DNA of 64,000 nucleotides from Nocardia inohanensis NBRC 100128 (GCF_001612945.1 NZ_BDBK01000001.1:434001-498000), one strand, 5' to 3'; shown: positions 19,158 to 29,882, counted from the stretch's first letter. The notes: generated by a model from the sequence alone, not told the origin. Numbers and translations are program-made.

Positions 19158-20723
19158 TCAGGCCGGGCAGGCGGTTCCGTCGGCGGGCAGCTTGGCGTCC
19201 TTCAGGTATTCGACCATGGCCTGCTGCACGCAGCTCGAGCGCGAGAAACTCGGGTGCCCCCAGCCCTGCCAGACGACGGTGGAGGTGCGAGCGCCGGCGG
19301 TGCCGAGCGCGCCGCTGACCGAGGGCCGGCCGTCCTGTCCGGTGACCGGGTCGGCATTGCCGCCCAGCACCAGGACCGTCTTCTCGAACTTCTCCGGCAG
19401 TGGCATGACCGCGGCGGCGGGCCAGGCCGAGCAGGCCATCAGGTCGATGGCCGCGACCTTGCCGAACGCCGGGTACTGGTTGCCCCAGGCGCCTTCGAGT
19501 TCCTTGGCGCGCGCCGAGGAGGCGGGCTGGGAGTTGTCGCTGCACCGGTTCACGTACTCGCCGTCGCTCGCGATCGCCGAATTGGCCCGCAGCACATACG
19601 GCGTGATGGGCCCCCGATCCCCGCGCCCCAAAGCGGCCAGCACATCGGCGAATTCGGTGATGGTGTTGTTCTGCGCGGCCACCGGATTGCCGAGGTAGCC
19701 GTTCAGGGTGGTCACCAGCGCCGCCGCCGACAGATCGCCGAATTCGCCGTTCCCGGCCCGCTTCACCAGTTCGGTGACGGCGGCCCGCGGATCGCCGCCC
19801 AGCGCGCATTTCAGGGCCGTGCAACGCTGCGCGTACGCGGCGAGCGCCGCTTCGGCCCCCTTGACCTTCAGCTCGGCGCGCCCGACCGCGTCCAGCCCGA
19901 CGGCCTGCGGCGAATCCAGCATCAGCCGCGCCACGTGGTCGCCGTATTTGCGCGCGTAACTGAGCGCCACGTTGCCGCCGCTGCCGGTGCCCAGCAGCGC
20001 GATGTGCTCGACCTGCCATTGCTTGCGCAGCTGCTCGATATCGTCGGCGGCGTGCGCGGCGTCGAAGGTCTGCTGGGCGGGGGAGAGGAAGTCCAGGCAG
20101 GCGATGGTGGCGTCCTGGCTGGCCTCGGCCACCGCGTCCACGGGATCGGTTGCGCCGCGCGTGAATTGACCCTGTTCGTTGATGACCTTGCGAATCTCGC
20201 TGGTCATGCAGTTGACCGCCTGCGAACTGCCGATGCCGCGCCGATCCACCGCCACCACGGGCCGCGAGGTCAGCAGCGCGGACGCCGGGCCGGCCGCCAG
20301 CCCGGCCAGGGTGGCCGTGGACGCGCGATCATTGCCGGAGGTGAGCACCAGCGGCGCGGCGTCCTTGGGTGTCTTGTCGTTCCGGGCTCGCATGGCCGCG
20401 GTGCGGAAATTGCCCGCGACGGTGCCGGCGATATCGACCTGGGTCGAGTACTCCGCGCACTCCAGCGCCACTCCGGCGGGCGGCGTGCCCAGCGACAGCA
20501 GGTTGAATGTCGGCGTGGTGCAGTCGTGCCAGTTCAGTTCGGTCTTGGGCACTTCGGGCGCGGGCTGCTCCGGTTTCGGCGGCGTGCCGGGGGTCTCGAC
20601 GGCCCCGGCCTGATGCGGGCGTTCCACCGCGACGGCGGGACGGTCCGAGGGTCCGGCACCACAGCCGGTGGTCACCAGGATCGAAAGTGTCGACGCCAGC
20701 AGAGCGGCCCGAGTCCAGCGCAT
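19158..20723 (-). CDS. Lipoprotein alpha/beta hydrolase with TAP-like C-terminus
   Basis: 521 residues. The N-terminus ends in a lipobox-like VTTGCGAG, so it is probably a lipid-anchored exported enzyme. The nucleophile elbow is LLGTGSGGNVALSYARKYG (GxSxG), and the C-terminal TAP-like part carries VLVLGGNADPVTG for the acid and GWGHPSF for the His. The equivalent M. tuberculosis gene (Rv2672, by memory) is called a secreted protease, but the substrate is unproven. It lies 30 bp downstream of the RibD-like gene and upstream of aftC on the same strand. Confidence 0.88.
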   Translation of the reverse strand: MRWTRAALLASTLSILVTTGCGAGPSDRPAVAVERPHQAGAVETPGTPPKPEQPAPEVPKTELNWHDCTTPTFNLLSLGTPPAGVALECAEYSTQVDIAGTVAGNFRTAAMRARNDKTPKDAAPLVLTSGNDRASTATLAGLAAGPASALLTSRPVVAVDRRGIGSSQAVNCMTSEIRKVINEQGQFTRGATDPVDAVAEASQDATIACLDFLSPAQQTFDAAHAADDIEQLRKQWQVEHIALLGTGSGGNVALSYARKYGDHVARLMLDSPQAVGLDAVGRAELKVKGAEAALAAYAQRCTALKCALGGDPRAAVTELVKRAGNGEFGDLSAAALVTTLNGYLGNPVAAQNNTITEFADVLAALGRGDRGPITPYVLRANSAIASDGEYVNRCSDNSQPASSARAKELEGAWGNQYPAFGKVAAIDLMACSAWPAAAVMPLPEKFEKTVLVLGGNADPVTGQDGRPSVSGALGTAGARTSTVVWQGWGHPSFSRSSCVQQAMVEYLKDAKLPADGTACPA

Positions 20724-20755
20724 GCGCTACAGCCTGCCAGGTCCGGCAAGCGGTT

Positions 20756-21529
20756 TCAGCTCTGGGTGTGGGCGCGTTCCCATCGGGTGAGCACGGTGCC
20801 GTCGGCGTCGACGAGCAGATGGCGGCAGTTCATGGGGGTGGGCGCGGCGTTGGGGGACACCGCGATTCGCCGTTCGGTGCCGCCGACCAGCAGCGGGGAG
20901 GTGGTGAGGCAGAGTTCGTCGACGGCGTGCGCGGTGAGCAGTTCGCCGAAGAGCGCGGGCCCGCCTTCGCACAGCACCCGGCGCAGACCGCGTGCGGCGA
21001 GGGCGTCGCGGATGGCGGTGACGGTGCAGGAGGTCTCGCCCGCTTCGACCACTTCGGCCCCGGCGTCGGTCAGTATCCGTTTGCGTTCGGCGGGCGCGGC
21101 GGCGGTGGTGATGATGATCGGCCGGGCTCCGGTATCGGTGAACAACCGGCTTTCGGGATCGAGCGCCCCGCTGGCCGTCACCACCGCGATGCGCGGGGGC
21201 GCGCCGTCGGGGTCACCGCCGAAACCGTGGTGGTACAGCCGGGTTCGCAAGTGCTGATCGGTGTGCGCCGCCCCGTAGTTCTCCGCGCGCGCGGTTCCGG
21301 CTCCGACCAGCACCACATCGGCCAGATCGCGCAGTAATCGGAACACCGTCTTGTCCGCGGGAGTCCCCAATCCGCCCGACCGCCCGTCGATGCTGACGGC
21401 CCCGTCGATGCTGGTCACGAAGTTGATCCGGATCCAGGGCGCGGACAGCGTGGTGGGGTAGGCGTACAGCCGCACCAGATCGTCGTGGCCGAGATCTGTG
21501 AGCTGGGTCGCAATTGGCATACGCTGCAT
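20756..21529 (-). CDS. Pyrimidine reductase family protein (RibD C-terminal domain)
   Basis: 257 residues. The reductase domain is shown by PWIRINFVTSIDGAVSIDGR at the N-terminus, DVVLVGAGTARAENYG for NADPH binding and VLCEGGPALFGELL near the C-terminus. It has no deaminase domain, so it is a stand-alone RibD-type reductase; the M. tuberculosis neighbour Rv2671 was shown to act on dihydrofolate as well, which suggests a possible folate role. It is divergent from the ZapE gene with only about 35 bp between them. Confidence 0.9.
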   Translation of the reverse strand: MQRMPIATQLTDLGHDDLVRLYAYPTTLSAPWIRINFVTSIDGAVSIDGRSGGLGTPADKTVFRLLRDLADVVLVGAGTARAENYGAAHTDQHLRTRLYHHGFGGDPDGAPPRIAVVTASGALDPESRLFTDTGARPIIITTAAAPAERKRILTDAGAEVVEAGETSCTVTAIRDALAARGLRRVLCEGGPALFGELLTAHAVDELCLTTSPLLVGGTERRIAVSPNAAPTPMNCRHLLVDADGTVLTRWERAHTQS

Positions 21530-21564
21530 GAGAAGCCACTACACCACGTCTCTAGGCTGTTCGG

Positions 21565-22593
21565 GTGCAACAACGCCTCGTCGATCGCCACCCGGAGGTT
21601 CCGGCTGACCAGCTGGTGGCCCAGATGGTTCCCCCGCCCACCTTCGACGAGGTGAGCTTCGCTTCGTACATCCCGGATCCCAAGGAGCCCACCCAGGCTG
21701 CCGCGGTGAAGAAGGCCGAGGAGTTCGCGCACCAGGTCGCCAAGCTGCGCAAGGCCGCGGACAAGAAGGGCCTCTTCGGTAAGAAGAAGCCGGTTTCGGG
21801 TATCGGCCTGTATCTGGACGGTGGCTTCGGTGTGGGCAAGACCCACCTGCTGGCCTCGATCTTCCACGCCGTGCCCGGTCCCAAGACCTTCGGCACCTTC
21901 GGCGAGGTCACCAATCTGGTGGGCGCGCTGGGCTTCAACAATGCCGTCGAGCGGCTCTCGTCCAACAGTGTGCTGTGCATCGACGAATTCGAGCTCGACG
22001 ATCCGGGCGACACCATGCTGGTCTCGCGGCTGCTCACCGAACTGACCGCGCGCGGCGTCTCCATCGTGGCCACCTCCAACACCCTGCCCGGTCAGCTGGG
22101 CGAGGGCCGCTTCGCCGCGCAGGACTTCCTGCGCGAGATCAAGAAGCTGGGTTCGCTGTTCGAGACCATCCGCGTCGACGGCCCCGACTACCGCCACCGT
22201 GACCTGCCGCCCGCCCCGGAGCCGACCGCGCCCGAGCTGCTGGTCGAGAAGGCCGCCGCCACACCGGATTCCACGCTCGACGATTTCGACGAGCTGCTGA
22301 AGCATCTGGGCACCCTGCATCCGTCCCGCTACGGCGCGCTCATCAACGGCGTCTCCGCGGTCTACATCTCGGGCCTGCACACCGTCCCCGATCAGGTCGC
22401 GGCCCTGCGCGTGGTGGTGCTGGCCGACCGCCTCTACGACGCCGGCACCCCGGTCACCGTCTCGGGCGCGAAGCTGGATCAGATCTTCACCCAGGAAATG
22501 CTGGACGGCGGCTACAAGAAGAAGTACCTGCGCGCCATCTCCCGCCTGCTGGCCCTGTCCCGCTTCGAGGTCCCGGCGGCCACCGCTTCCTGA
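21565..22593 (+). CDS. zapE: AFG1/ZapE-family ATPase
   Basis: AAA-type ATPase of 342 residues from GTG 21565. Walker A is LDGGFGVGKTHLLAS, Walker B is VLCIDEFELDDPGD, and the sensor region is IVATSNTLPGQLGEG. E. coli ZapE contacts the Z-ring under stress; AFG1 acts in mitochondrial quality control. The actinobacterial role is untested. It is divergent from the RibD-like gene. Confidence 0.9.
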   Translation: MQQRLVDRHPEVPADQLVAQMVPPPTFDEVSFASYIPDPKEPTQAAAVKKAEEFAHQVAKLRKAADKKGLFGKKKPVSGIGLYLDGGFGVGKTHLLASIFHAVPGPKTFGTFGEVTNLVGALGFNNAVERLSSNSVLCIDEFELDDPGDTMLVSRLLTELTARGVSIVATSNTLPGQLGEGRFAAQDFLREIKKLGSLFETIRVDGPDYRHRDLPPAPEPTAPELLVEKAAATPDSTLDDFDELLKHLGTLHPSRYGALINGVSAVYISGLHTVPDQVAALRVVVLADRLYDAGTPVTVSGAKLDQIFTQEMLDGGYKKKYLRAISRLLALSRFEVPAATAS

Positions 22594-22615
22594 GCACGAC
22601 CGTCATAACTGCACT

Positions 22616-22691
22616 CGTCATCCCGGCAGGCTCTCAGCCGGGATCCACACCGCACCGTGTGGATTCCGGCCACAAGCACGCCGGAATGACG
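22616..22691. repeat. Dispersed inverted-repeat element, copy C
   Basis: 76 bp from CGTCATCCCGGC to AGCACGCCGGAATGACG. The ends are near-perfect inverted repeats and the middle carries CCGGGATCCACAC / GTGTGGATTCCGG. It is the best-preserved of the three copies in the window. Confidence 0.85.
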
Positions 22692-22779
22692 TAAGGGGGG
22701 AACCGAGTTTCGCGTTCCGTGATCGTCGCGGGGCGTCTGCCCGGCGCACCCCGCCGGGCATTTGTTGAAGGGAGTTCGC

Positions 22780-23586
22780 GTGATTCGACCCCGCATGCTC
22801 GGGGCCTCGGTGGTCATGGCCGCCGCCCTGTCCTTCGGTGCGTCCCCCGCGCTGGTTTTCGCCGCCGAGCCGCCCGCCGCCACCAGCGGCGTGCTGGTGA
22901 ACACCGACGGTCGCGCGCTGGCCTTGCAGGGCGTGGTGAACGCCCGCGACGCCGGTGGTTACCGCACCGTCGACGGTCACACCGTCCGCACCGGATCGGT
23001 CTACCGCACCGGCGAATTGAGCAAGGCCACCGAATCCGATCTGGCCGCGCTGACCGCCAAGCACATCCGCTCGGTGCACGATCTGCGCACCTCCTACGAG
23101 CAGCAGCTGATGGGCCAGGACAAGATCCCGGCCGGCGCCACCGCCTTCCACGATGACGTGATCGGCCAGGCCCCGCCGCAGGTCATGGCATCGACCCTGT
23201 CCGCGGGCAGCGACCTCTACCGCGCCTTCATCACCGCTCCCGGCGCGAACGAGGCGTTCGCATCGGTGCTGCGCGATATCGCCCACAACGACGGCGCGGT
23301 GCTGTTCCACTGCACCGCGGGCAAGGACCGCACCGGCTGGACCTCGGCGGTATTGCTGAGCATTCTCGGAGTCGATAAGGACACCGTCTACTACGACTTC
23401 ATGCTCTCCAACTACTACCGTGACGCCAAGGACGGCGACGCCATGAACGGCGTGGTCTCCTCGGCCCTGGACGCCGCCTTCGATCAGGCCACCAAGAGCT
23501 ACGGCAGCTTCGACAGCTATGTCCGCGAGGGCCTGAAGCTGACCGACGCGGACATCACTGCGTTGCGGGCGAAACTGCTTTCCTGA
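22780..23586 (+). CDS. Exported tyrosine/lipid phosphatase (PtpB-like)
   Basis: 268 residues from GTG 22780, preceded by AAGGGAG. An N-terminal signal peptide (MLGASVVMAAALSFGASPAL) is followed by a DSP/PTP domain. The P-loop is LFHCTAGKDRTGW with Cys-x5-Arg plus Lys and Asp, as in the M. tuberculosis secreted phosphatase PtpB. NARDAGGYRT near the start is the family's second motif. It would dephosphorylate phosphotyrosine or phosphoinositides outside the cell. Unlike M. tuberculosis PtpB it carries a recognisable signal sequence. Confidence 0.88.
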   Translation: MIRPRMLGASVVMAAALSFGASPALVFAAEPPAATSGVLVNTDGRALALQGVVNARDAGGYRTVDGHTVRTGSVYRTGELSKATESDLAALTAKHIRSVHDLRTSYEQQLMGQDKIPAGATAFHDDVIGQAPPQVMASTLSAGSDLYRAFITAPGANEAFASVLRDIAHNDGAVLFHCTAGKDRTGWTSAVLLSILGVDKDTVYYDFMLSNYYRDAKDGDAMNGVVSSALDAAFDQATKSYGSFDSYVREGLKLTDADITALRAKLLS

Positions 23587-23590
23587 GCGC

Positions 23591-24082
23591 CTATTTCGCG
23601 CGCTGCTCGGCCTCCCAACGGTCGAGCAGCGCGGGCAGTTCCTTGCCCATCCACACGAAGAATTCGTGCATATCGCGCACCCGGGCGGCGTCCTCGCCGT
23701 TCGGATCGTCGAACAGTGCCAGCCCGCGCGAGGTCATCTCGGTGAGGCTGTCGTACATGCCGCTCTGCCGCTTGGTGAGCTCGGGCAGGATGCCGGCCCG
23801 CACCGAGTAGTAGTCGCGCCGATCGCCGGGCCGGGTGGTCTTGTCCACCCAGTGCATGGTGGTGAGCGTCTTCAATGCGCTGGAGATGGATCCTTTGGAT
23901 GCCTGCAAGGCTGCGGCGATCTGATTGAACGTCTGCTGCGGCGGATCGCAGACCAGCAGCCACCCCACCGCGCGACCGACCATGCGCACCAGGCCCATTC
24001 GTTCCAGGACGAGCGCGAAATCCTCCACGAAAGCCAGTTGGGCGTCGGTGGGCGCGGGCTGCTCGGGGATTGCGCCGGTCAT
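23591..24082 (-). CDS. GbsR/MarR-family regulator
   Basis: 163 residues from ATG 24082. A winged helix-turn-helix is visible as TFNQIAAALQASKGSISSAL then LTTMHWVDKTTRPGDRRDYY. Such proteins repress transporters or efflux genes. It is divergent from the ABC-F gene, whose expression it may control, and converges on the phosphatase with 4 bp between. The in-frame extension to 24235 lacks family features. Confidence 0.85.
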   Translation of the reverse strand: MTGAIPEQPAPTDAQLAFVEDFALVLERMGLVRMVGRAVGWLLVCDPPQQTFNQIAAALQASKGSISSALKTLTTMHWVDKTTRPGDRRDYYSVRAGILPELTKRQSGMYDSLTEMTSRGLALFDDPNGEDAARVRDMHEFFVWMGKELPALLDRWEAEQRAK

Positions 24083-24135
24083 GGCTGAAGTATTCCTTCC
24101 TCGCCCATCGGCGAGCGCGAACGTAGGTGCGATCT

Positions 24136-24152
24136 GTTCAGCATGAACTGAA
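24136..24152. promoter_or_regulatory. Overlapping inverted repeats in the GbsR / ABC-F divergent region
   Basis: GTTCA-GCA-TGAAC (24136-24148) overlaps TTCAG-CATGAA-CTGAA (24137-24152). It lies about 55 bp upstream of the regulator start and is a candidate binding site. The 320 bp between the two genes otherwise show no coding sequence; about 250 bp would form a long ABC-F leader. Confidence 0.5.
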
Positions 24153-24402
24153 TATGCAGAACATGTCAATCGCCGATTGTGACGTGAATTGCGGTTGACG
24201 CCCCCTCGCACGCGGGATAACTTCGTAAACCTCATGGGAACTTTGTTGATGTAATCCGGTCGCCGCGTTGAGCTTTGCTCCGCGTCGATCCGTCATCCCA
24301 CGCAAACCGCCTGTCGGCGTGTGTCTTTCGCGTGGACTCCCCATCCATCCGGCAGCGGCCGCGAATCCTTGCGTTCCGGCATGCCGAGAACAGGAGGCTC
24401 CC

Positions 24403-26101
<1,699 letters not shown>

Positions 26102-26121
<20 letters not shown>

Positions 26122-26641
26122 CGTAGTCCTCGCAGAGCCGGGAACCGACCAGGAAGGTCTTGGTGCCGACCACATCGAAACCGTGTTTGCCGTAGTACCG
26201 CTGGGCGCGAGCGTTCTCCTGATTCACGCCCAGCCACACTCCGGCACTCCCGGCCTGCCGCGCCTGCTCCAGGGCGGCCCGCATGAGCGACCCGGACACC
26301 CCGTTCCCGTGGTGTCCGGGCAGCACGTACATCTTGCTGAGCTCGGTCACCGGACGCGGTGTGATCACCGCCGCGACAGCGGGATCAGCTGGTTCCCCGG
26401 CGACCAGCAGCGCGTACCCGACGATCTCCCCGTCCGCGACGGCCTTCAGCACCGTCCGCCCCGGATCGGCGAGATACTCCTCGAACCGCTCCTTGGACAG
26501 CGTCTTCGCGATGAACGCCGCACTGTCCTCGGGCGGCATCCACGACGGGCAGGCCAGCGGAAACGTAGCGGCGGCGACTTCGCTCAGGGCCGCCGCGTCA
26601 TGCGGCTCGGCCCGTTCGACGGTGACGGGAAGTTGGCTCAC
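26102..26641 (-). CDS. GNAT-family N-acetyltransferase
   Basis: 179 residues. The acetyl-CoA loop is LSKMYVLPGHHGNGVSGSLM (a Q/RxxGxG/A variant) and the C-terminal GVNQENARAQRYYGKHGF is typical of the fold. The substrate is not predictable. It overlaps the 3' end of the ABC-F gene by 20 bp on the opposite strand. The M. tuberculosis block also carries a GNAT gene (Rv2669 by memory) here. Confidence 0.88.
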
Positions 26642-26731
26642 TCGACCCAGTCAAGCAGATCCTCCGCCGCGCCCGCCCGTCATCCCGCCGACGCCACCGC
26701 TCGCCGGAACAACGGGGGAGGCCTGGCGGCC

Positions 26732-27943
26732 TCAGGCGAGTTCGGCGCTGGATCGTGGTGCGATCTCCGCCGCCCCGGCCCGGTTGTGGAAGATCCGCGC
26801 GAACCCGATCAGGATCACCGCGAAGGCGAGGGGAATGGCAAACCCCGCACGCATATTCGCCGCATCGGCGACCGCCCCCACCACCGCGCCACCGACCAGG
26901 GTGCCCGCGTAATTGAACAGGTTGAGCCGCGCGATGAGCGCATCCAGCCCACGCCCGCTGGTCAATTGCCCGGCCTCGCTGAAGCACAGCGGTGCGATGA
27001 TCGGCAGCCCGATACCGGCGATACCGAACCCGATGATGGCCGCCACCGGACCGGGCGCGCCCACCACCAGGGCGATGCCGAGCGATCCGACCACGGCGGC
27101 CACGCGCACCACCAGGCGCGGCCCGAACCGCCGCACCCACAGGTCGCCACTGAGCCGCCCGATCAGCGATGCGCCTTGATATGCGGCGAGCGCGAGGGCC
27201 GCCATCCAAGAAGAGGAGAGCAGTTCGTCCTTGAGATACAGCGCCGACCAGTTCCCCACCGCGAGGTCGATGGCGAACGCCAGCGCGATCACCACACCGA
27301 ATACCAGGAAGATCTTGGTTGGCACCGCCCCGGCCGGTTCCGCTTCCGCGGGTGAAGCTTCCGCCTCATCCGAGCCCAGCAGTCGCGGTCCGGCCGCGAA
27401 AGCCCCGATCGCGACCACGGCCGCCGCAGCCAGAATCGACGCCCACAGCGCCGCATCCACGGCTTCGAGCGCGGACACGAACAGCGCCCCGGCAATCGAC
27501 CCGGCACTCCACGCCGCGTAGAACGACGACAGCACGAACCTGCCATAGCCGTGTTGAATGAATACGGCCTGCATGTTCGTCCCCGCGTCGACGATACCGA
27601 CCGCCACGCCGTACACCGCGAGTCCCGCGTACAGCGCGGCTTGGTTGGGCGCGAACGCGATTCCCACGCCCGCCGCCGCGATCAATCCCAGTCCGATCCG
27701 CAGCGCGGTCCGGCTCGACCAGCGCAAAGCGATCCGCTCCGCGGTGAGGCTGCCCGCGCCCGCCAGCAGCGAGATCACCGCCACCGCTACCACGATCAGC
27801 GTGTCGGTGAGCCCGAATTCGTCCTTCTGCTGCGGCAGTTCGGTGAGGACCACGGCCAGGAAGAAGCCTTGCAGGGCGAACGCCACCGAGTTGGCGGCGC
27901 GCGCCGCGCGGAGCTGCGGGTTCGGGGCTTGCGCGTCGAGCAT
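26732..27943 (-). CDS. MFS transporter
   Basis: 403 residues from ATG 27943 with about 12 hydrophobic helices, a central charged loop (residues about 200-215) and the halves LIVVAVAVISLLAGAG and FLVFGVVIALAFAIDLAVG. Exporters of the sugar or drug type have this size. The first 16 residues of the open frame are excluded because MLDAQAPNP follows the best start. The substrate is unknown; no operon partner is evident. Confidence 0.85.
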   Translation of the reverse strand: MLDAQAPNPQLRAARAANSVAFALQGFFLAVVLTELPQQKDEFGLTDTLIVVAVAVISLLAGAGSLTAERIALRWSSRTALRIGLGLIAAAGVGIAFAPNQAALYAGLAVYGVAVGIVDAGTNMQAVFIQHGYGRFVLSSFYAAWSAGSIAGALFVSALEAVDAALWASILAAAAVVAIGAFAAGPRLLGSDEAEASPAEAEPAGAVPTKIFLVFGVVIALAFAIDLAVGNWSALYLKDELLSSSWMAALALAAYQGASLIGRLSGDLWVRRFGPRLVVRVAAVVGSLGIALVVGAPGPVAAIIGFGIAGIGLPIIAPLCFSEAGQLTSGRGLDALIARLNLFNYAGTLVGGAVVGAVADAANMRAGFAIPLAFAVILIGFARIFHNRAGAAEIAPRSSAELA

Positions 27944-28162
27944 CCCGAAAGGGTAGCCGCGCCAATGCGGCCCGGCATCTCGGGCCACCATTACAAACCG
28001 CCCCGGCCTTGATTACGTACCGCTCGCGATCGGGTAACGAATCTTGCTGCTTTCATGCATAGTTCCCTGGGTGCTGCGGCACTCTGGAAGTAATGCGTGG
28101 GCGTGGTGGTTTCCGGAGTCATCGGAGGCGGCCCATGGTGAAGTGGCTGGGGCGGTGATCGT

Positions 28163-29113
28163 GTGAGCACGAGGCGAGTGGAAGTTCCGCGCGGGCAGTC
28201 GGTGGCTCTCGCCGATCCGAGTCCGAATCGAGCGGCGGTGGTGGCGGATTCGCGCGGCCACGCGCCCGGTGACTGCTGTCGCGAGCCGGGCTGCCCGGAT
28301 TGCCGCTGGGATGTGCTGGCCTTCAAATACTGGCTGCGCGGCCGGCTGCTGGCGGCCGGCGTGGTGGACGCCCAGGTCGATATCGACGTCGGACCGTACA
28401 CTTCGGATCTGTTGTGGCGCAAGGGTGATCGCGTCTGCGCCATCCAAGTGACCAGTGCCGCACCGGAATTGGCGCGCGCCCGCGACCTCACCGCGCAATT
28501 GCGTAACAACGGTTGTACCGAAGTACTTTGGATCTGCCCGCCCGGGTTCTGGACCTCGCAGCTGCCCGCGCTGGCCGTGGTGGATTTCGCGCCGGAGGCG
28601 TGCGAATACCGTGTGGTGGGCGGCCTGCTGACGGCCGGTCCCGGCGGTGTCGTGACCGCCCGGGAAGGCAGCCTGGAACTGCGCGAATTCATTATCGGCT
28701 GGGCCGCGGAGGAGCTGGCGTACGGTTTCCGCGACGAACACACGGGAGGTTGGGCGACGGTGACCGATTGGGAACGTCACACCCGCACCCAGGCGGCCGT
28801 CATCGCACGGCAGCGCCAGGAGCTCATGAACCAGCGCACCGCTCTCGCGCTGGCCCGCAAGACCACCCGCGACAAGTCCAAGCAATTGCTGCGCATGACA
28901 CACCGGCTGGAACGCGCCGAGCAGTCGGCCGAGGATCAGGCGGACGATATCGCCCAGATGCGCCGCCGGCTGGCCGATCACGACCGCGTGGACGCCACCC
29001 TGCGCCTGACCGTGCGCGGTCAGCAGGCCGCGATCATGCACTGGCAGTTGATCTCCTGGTTCGCGCTGCTGGTGATCGTCACCTTCATTGCCGCGGGGTT
29101 GCTGCTGCGCTGA
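28163..29113 (+). CDS. CoiA-like nuclease candidate with C-terminal membrane anchor
   Basis: 316 residues from GTG 28163. CCREPGCPDCRWDVLAFKYW looks like a small zinc-binding segment followed by the helix-K motif of CoiA-type proteins. DIDVGPYTSDLLWRKGDR then VCAIQVTSA resembles the D...Q core of a PD-(D/E)XK nuclease. Residues about 205-285 form a long coiled coil and the last 25 (ISWFALLVIVTFIAAGLLLR) a single membrane helix, so the domains face the cytosol. CoiA acts in natural transformation in Firmicutes; here the role is inference. It overlaps the MerR gene by 29 bp tail to tail. Confidence 0.6.
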   Translation: MSTRRVEVPRGQSVALADPSPNRAAVVADSRGHAPGDCCREPGCPDCRWDVLAFKYWLRGRLLAAGVVDAQVDIDVGPYTSDLLWRKGDRVCAIQVTSAAPELARARDLTAQLRNNGCTEVLWICPPGFWTSQLPALAVVDFAPEACEYRVVGGLLTAGPGGVVTAREGSLELREFIIGWAAEELAYGFRDEHTGGWATVTDWERHTRTQAAVIARQRQELMNQRTALALARKTTRDKSKQLLRMTHRLERAEQSAEDQADDIAQMRRRLADHDRVDATLRLTVRGQQAAIMHWQLISWFALLVIVTFIAAGLLLR

Positions 29114-29819
29114 GCCTGAGCAGCCCGGCCAATTCACCGCCGGCGGAGAGCAACGCGAGCGAGCGTGTCTCGATGCCGGCCGCACGGGTGCCGAGGGCGG
29201 CCAGCGCGCTGTCCTTGTCACGCGCTGCGCGCAGTTCCGGCATGAGAATCCGCAGGGCGGTGATCCCGTATCCGGCGCGCCGGAGCTGATGCACGATGCG
29301 CGCCTCCCGCACCCGAGCGGGCGTATAGCTGCGCGCCGAGCGGGCGGCGGCACGGTCGGGTGTCACGAGTTCCATTGCGTCCCAATGCCGCAGGGTCGAA
29401 GTGCGCACCCCCAGCGCATCCGCCAATTCGGTGATGCTCATCGAATCCTGCGGCCGCACCTCGCCGATGGTCTCCGCCGAGATCGCCCGCACCGCCGCCA
29501 CGGCGATCCCGACGTCCCGCCGTTCGTCGTCGAGCCGGGCATGCGCGGCATCGATCAGCGCGAGCAATCCCGATACCGGCTTTACATGCGCCGCCCGCAT
29601 GATCCGCTTCGCATCCACCGGCCCGGCCCCCGCCGCCAGGTCCCGATAAGCCCGAGCCGCCCGCACGTGCGCGTCCCCATAGGTCCGGTACCCGGAGCCG
29701 GTGCGCTGCGCCGGCGGCAATACGCCGTCCCGCTCGAGATTGCGGATCTGCTGCACCGAGTATCCCGACAGCCGAGCGACATCGGCCGTCCGCAGCTCCG
29801 CACAGTTGCGACTTCCCAC
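29085..29819 (-). CDS. MerR-family regulator with two HTH domains
   Basis: 244 residues from GTG 29819, preceded by AGGTGAG. The first DNA-binding domain is LRTADVARLSGYSVQQIRNL and the second SITELADALGVRTSTLRHWD, each followed by a wing, so one polypeptide carries two MerR heads. Tandem MerR proteins are uncommon. It is divergent from DUF6194 with 63 bp between, where an inverted repeat lies. The long upstream extension of the frame is antisense to DUF6194 and is rejected. Confidence 0.85.
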   Translation of the reverse strand: MGSRNCAELRTADVARLSGYSVQQIRNLERDGVLPPAQRTGSGYRTYGDAHVRAARAYRDLAAGAGPVDAKRIMRAAHVKPVSGLLALIDAAHARLDDERRDVGIAVAAVRAISAETIGEVRPQDSMSITELADALGVRTSTLRHWDAMELVTPDRAAARSARSYTPARVREARIVHQLRRAGYGITALRILMPELRAARDKDSALAALGTRAAGIETRSLALLSAGGELAGLLRLSAAATPRQ

Positions 29820-29861
29820 ACACTCACCTGGCCTTATCGGTCCGGAAGTCTCCACAAGCAC

Positions 29862-29879
29862 TTCAATGTAACTCTTGAA
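29862..29879. promoter_or_regulatory. Inverted repeat TTCAA-N8-TTGAA, probable MerR operator
   Basis: 18 bp directly upstream of the DUF6194 start codon (29883), in the region shared with the divergent MerR gene. Confidence 0.5.
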
Positions 29880-29882
29880 CTC

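Noticed and set aside
26642..26731. Fourth copy of the dispersed repeat near 26678 (CGTCATCCCGCC)
   Set aside because: Only the first 10 bases match; the rest of the element is missing.
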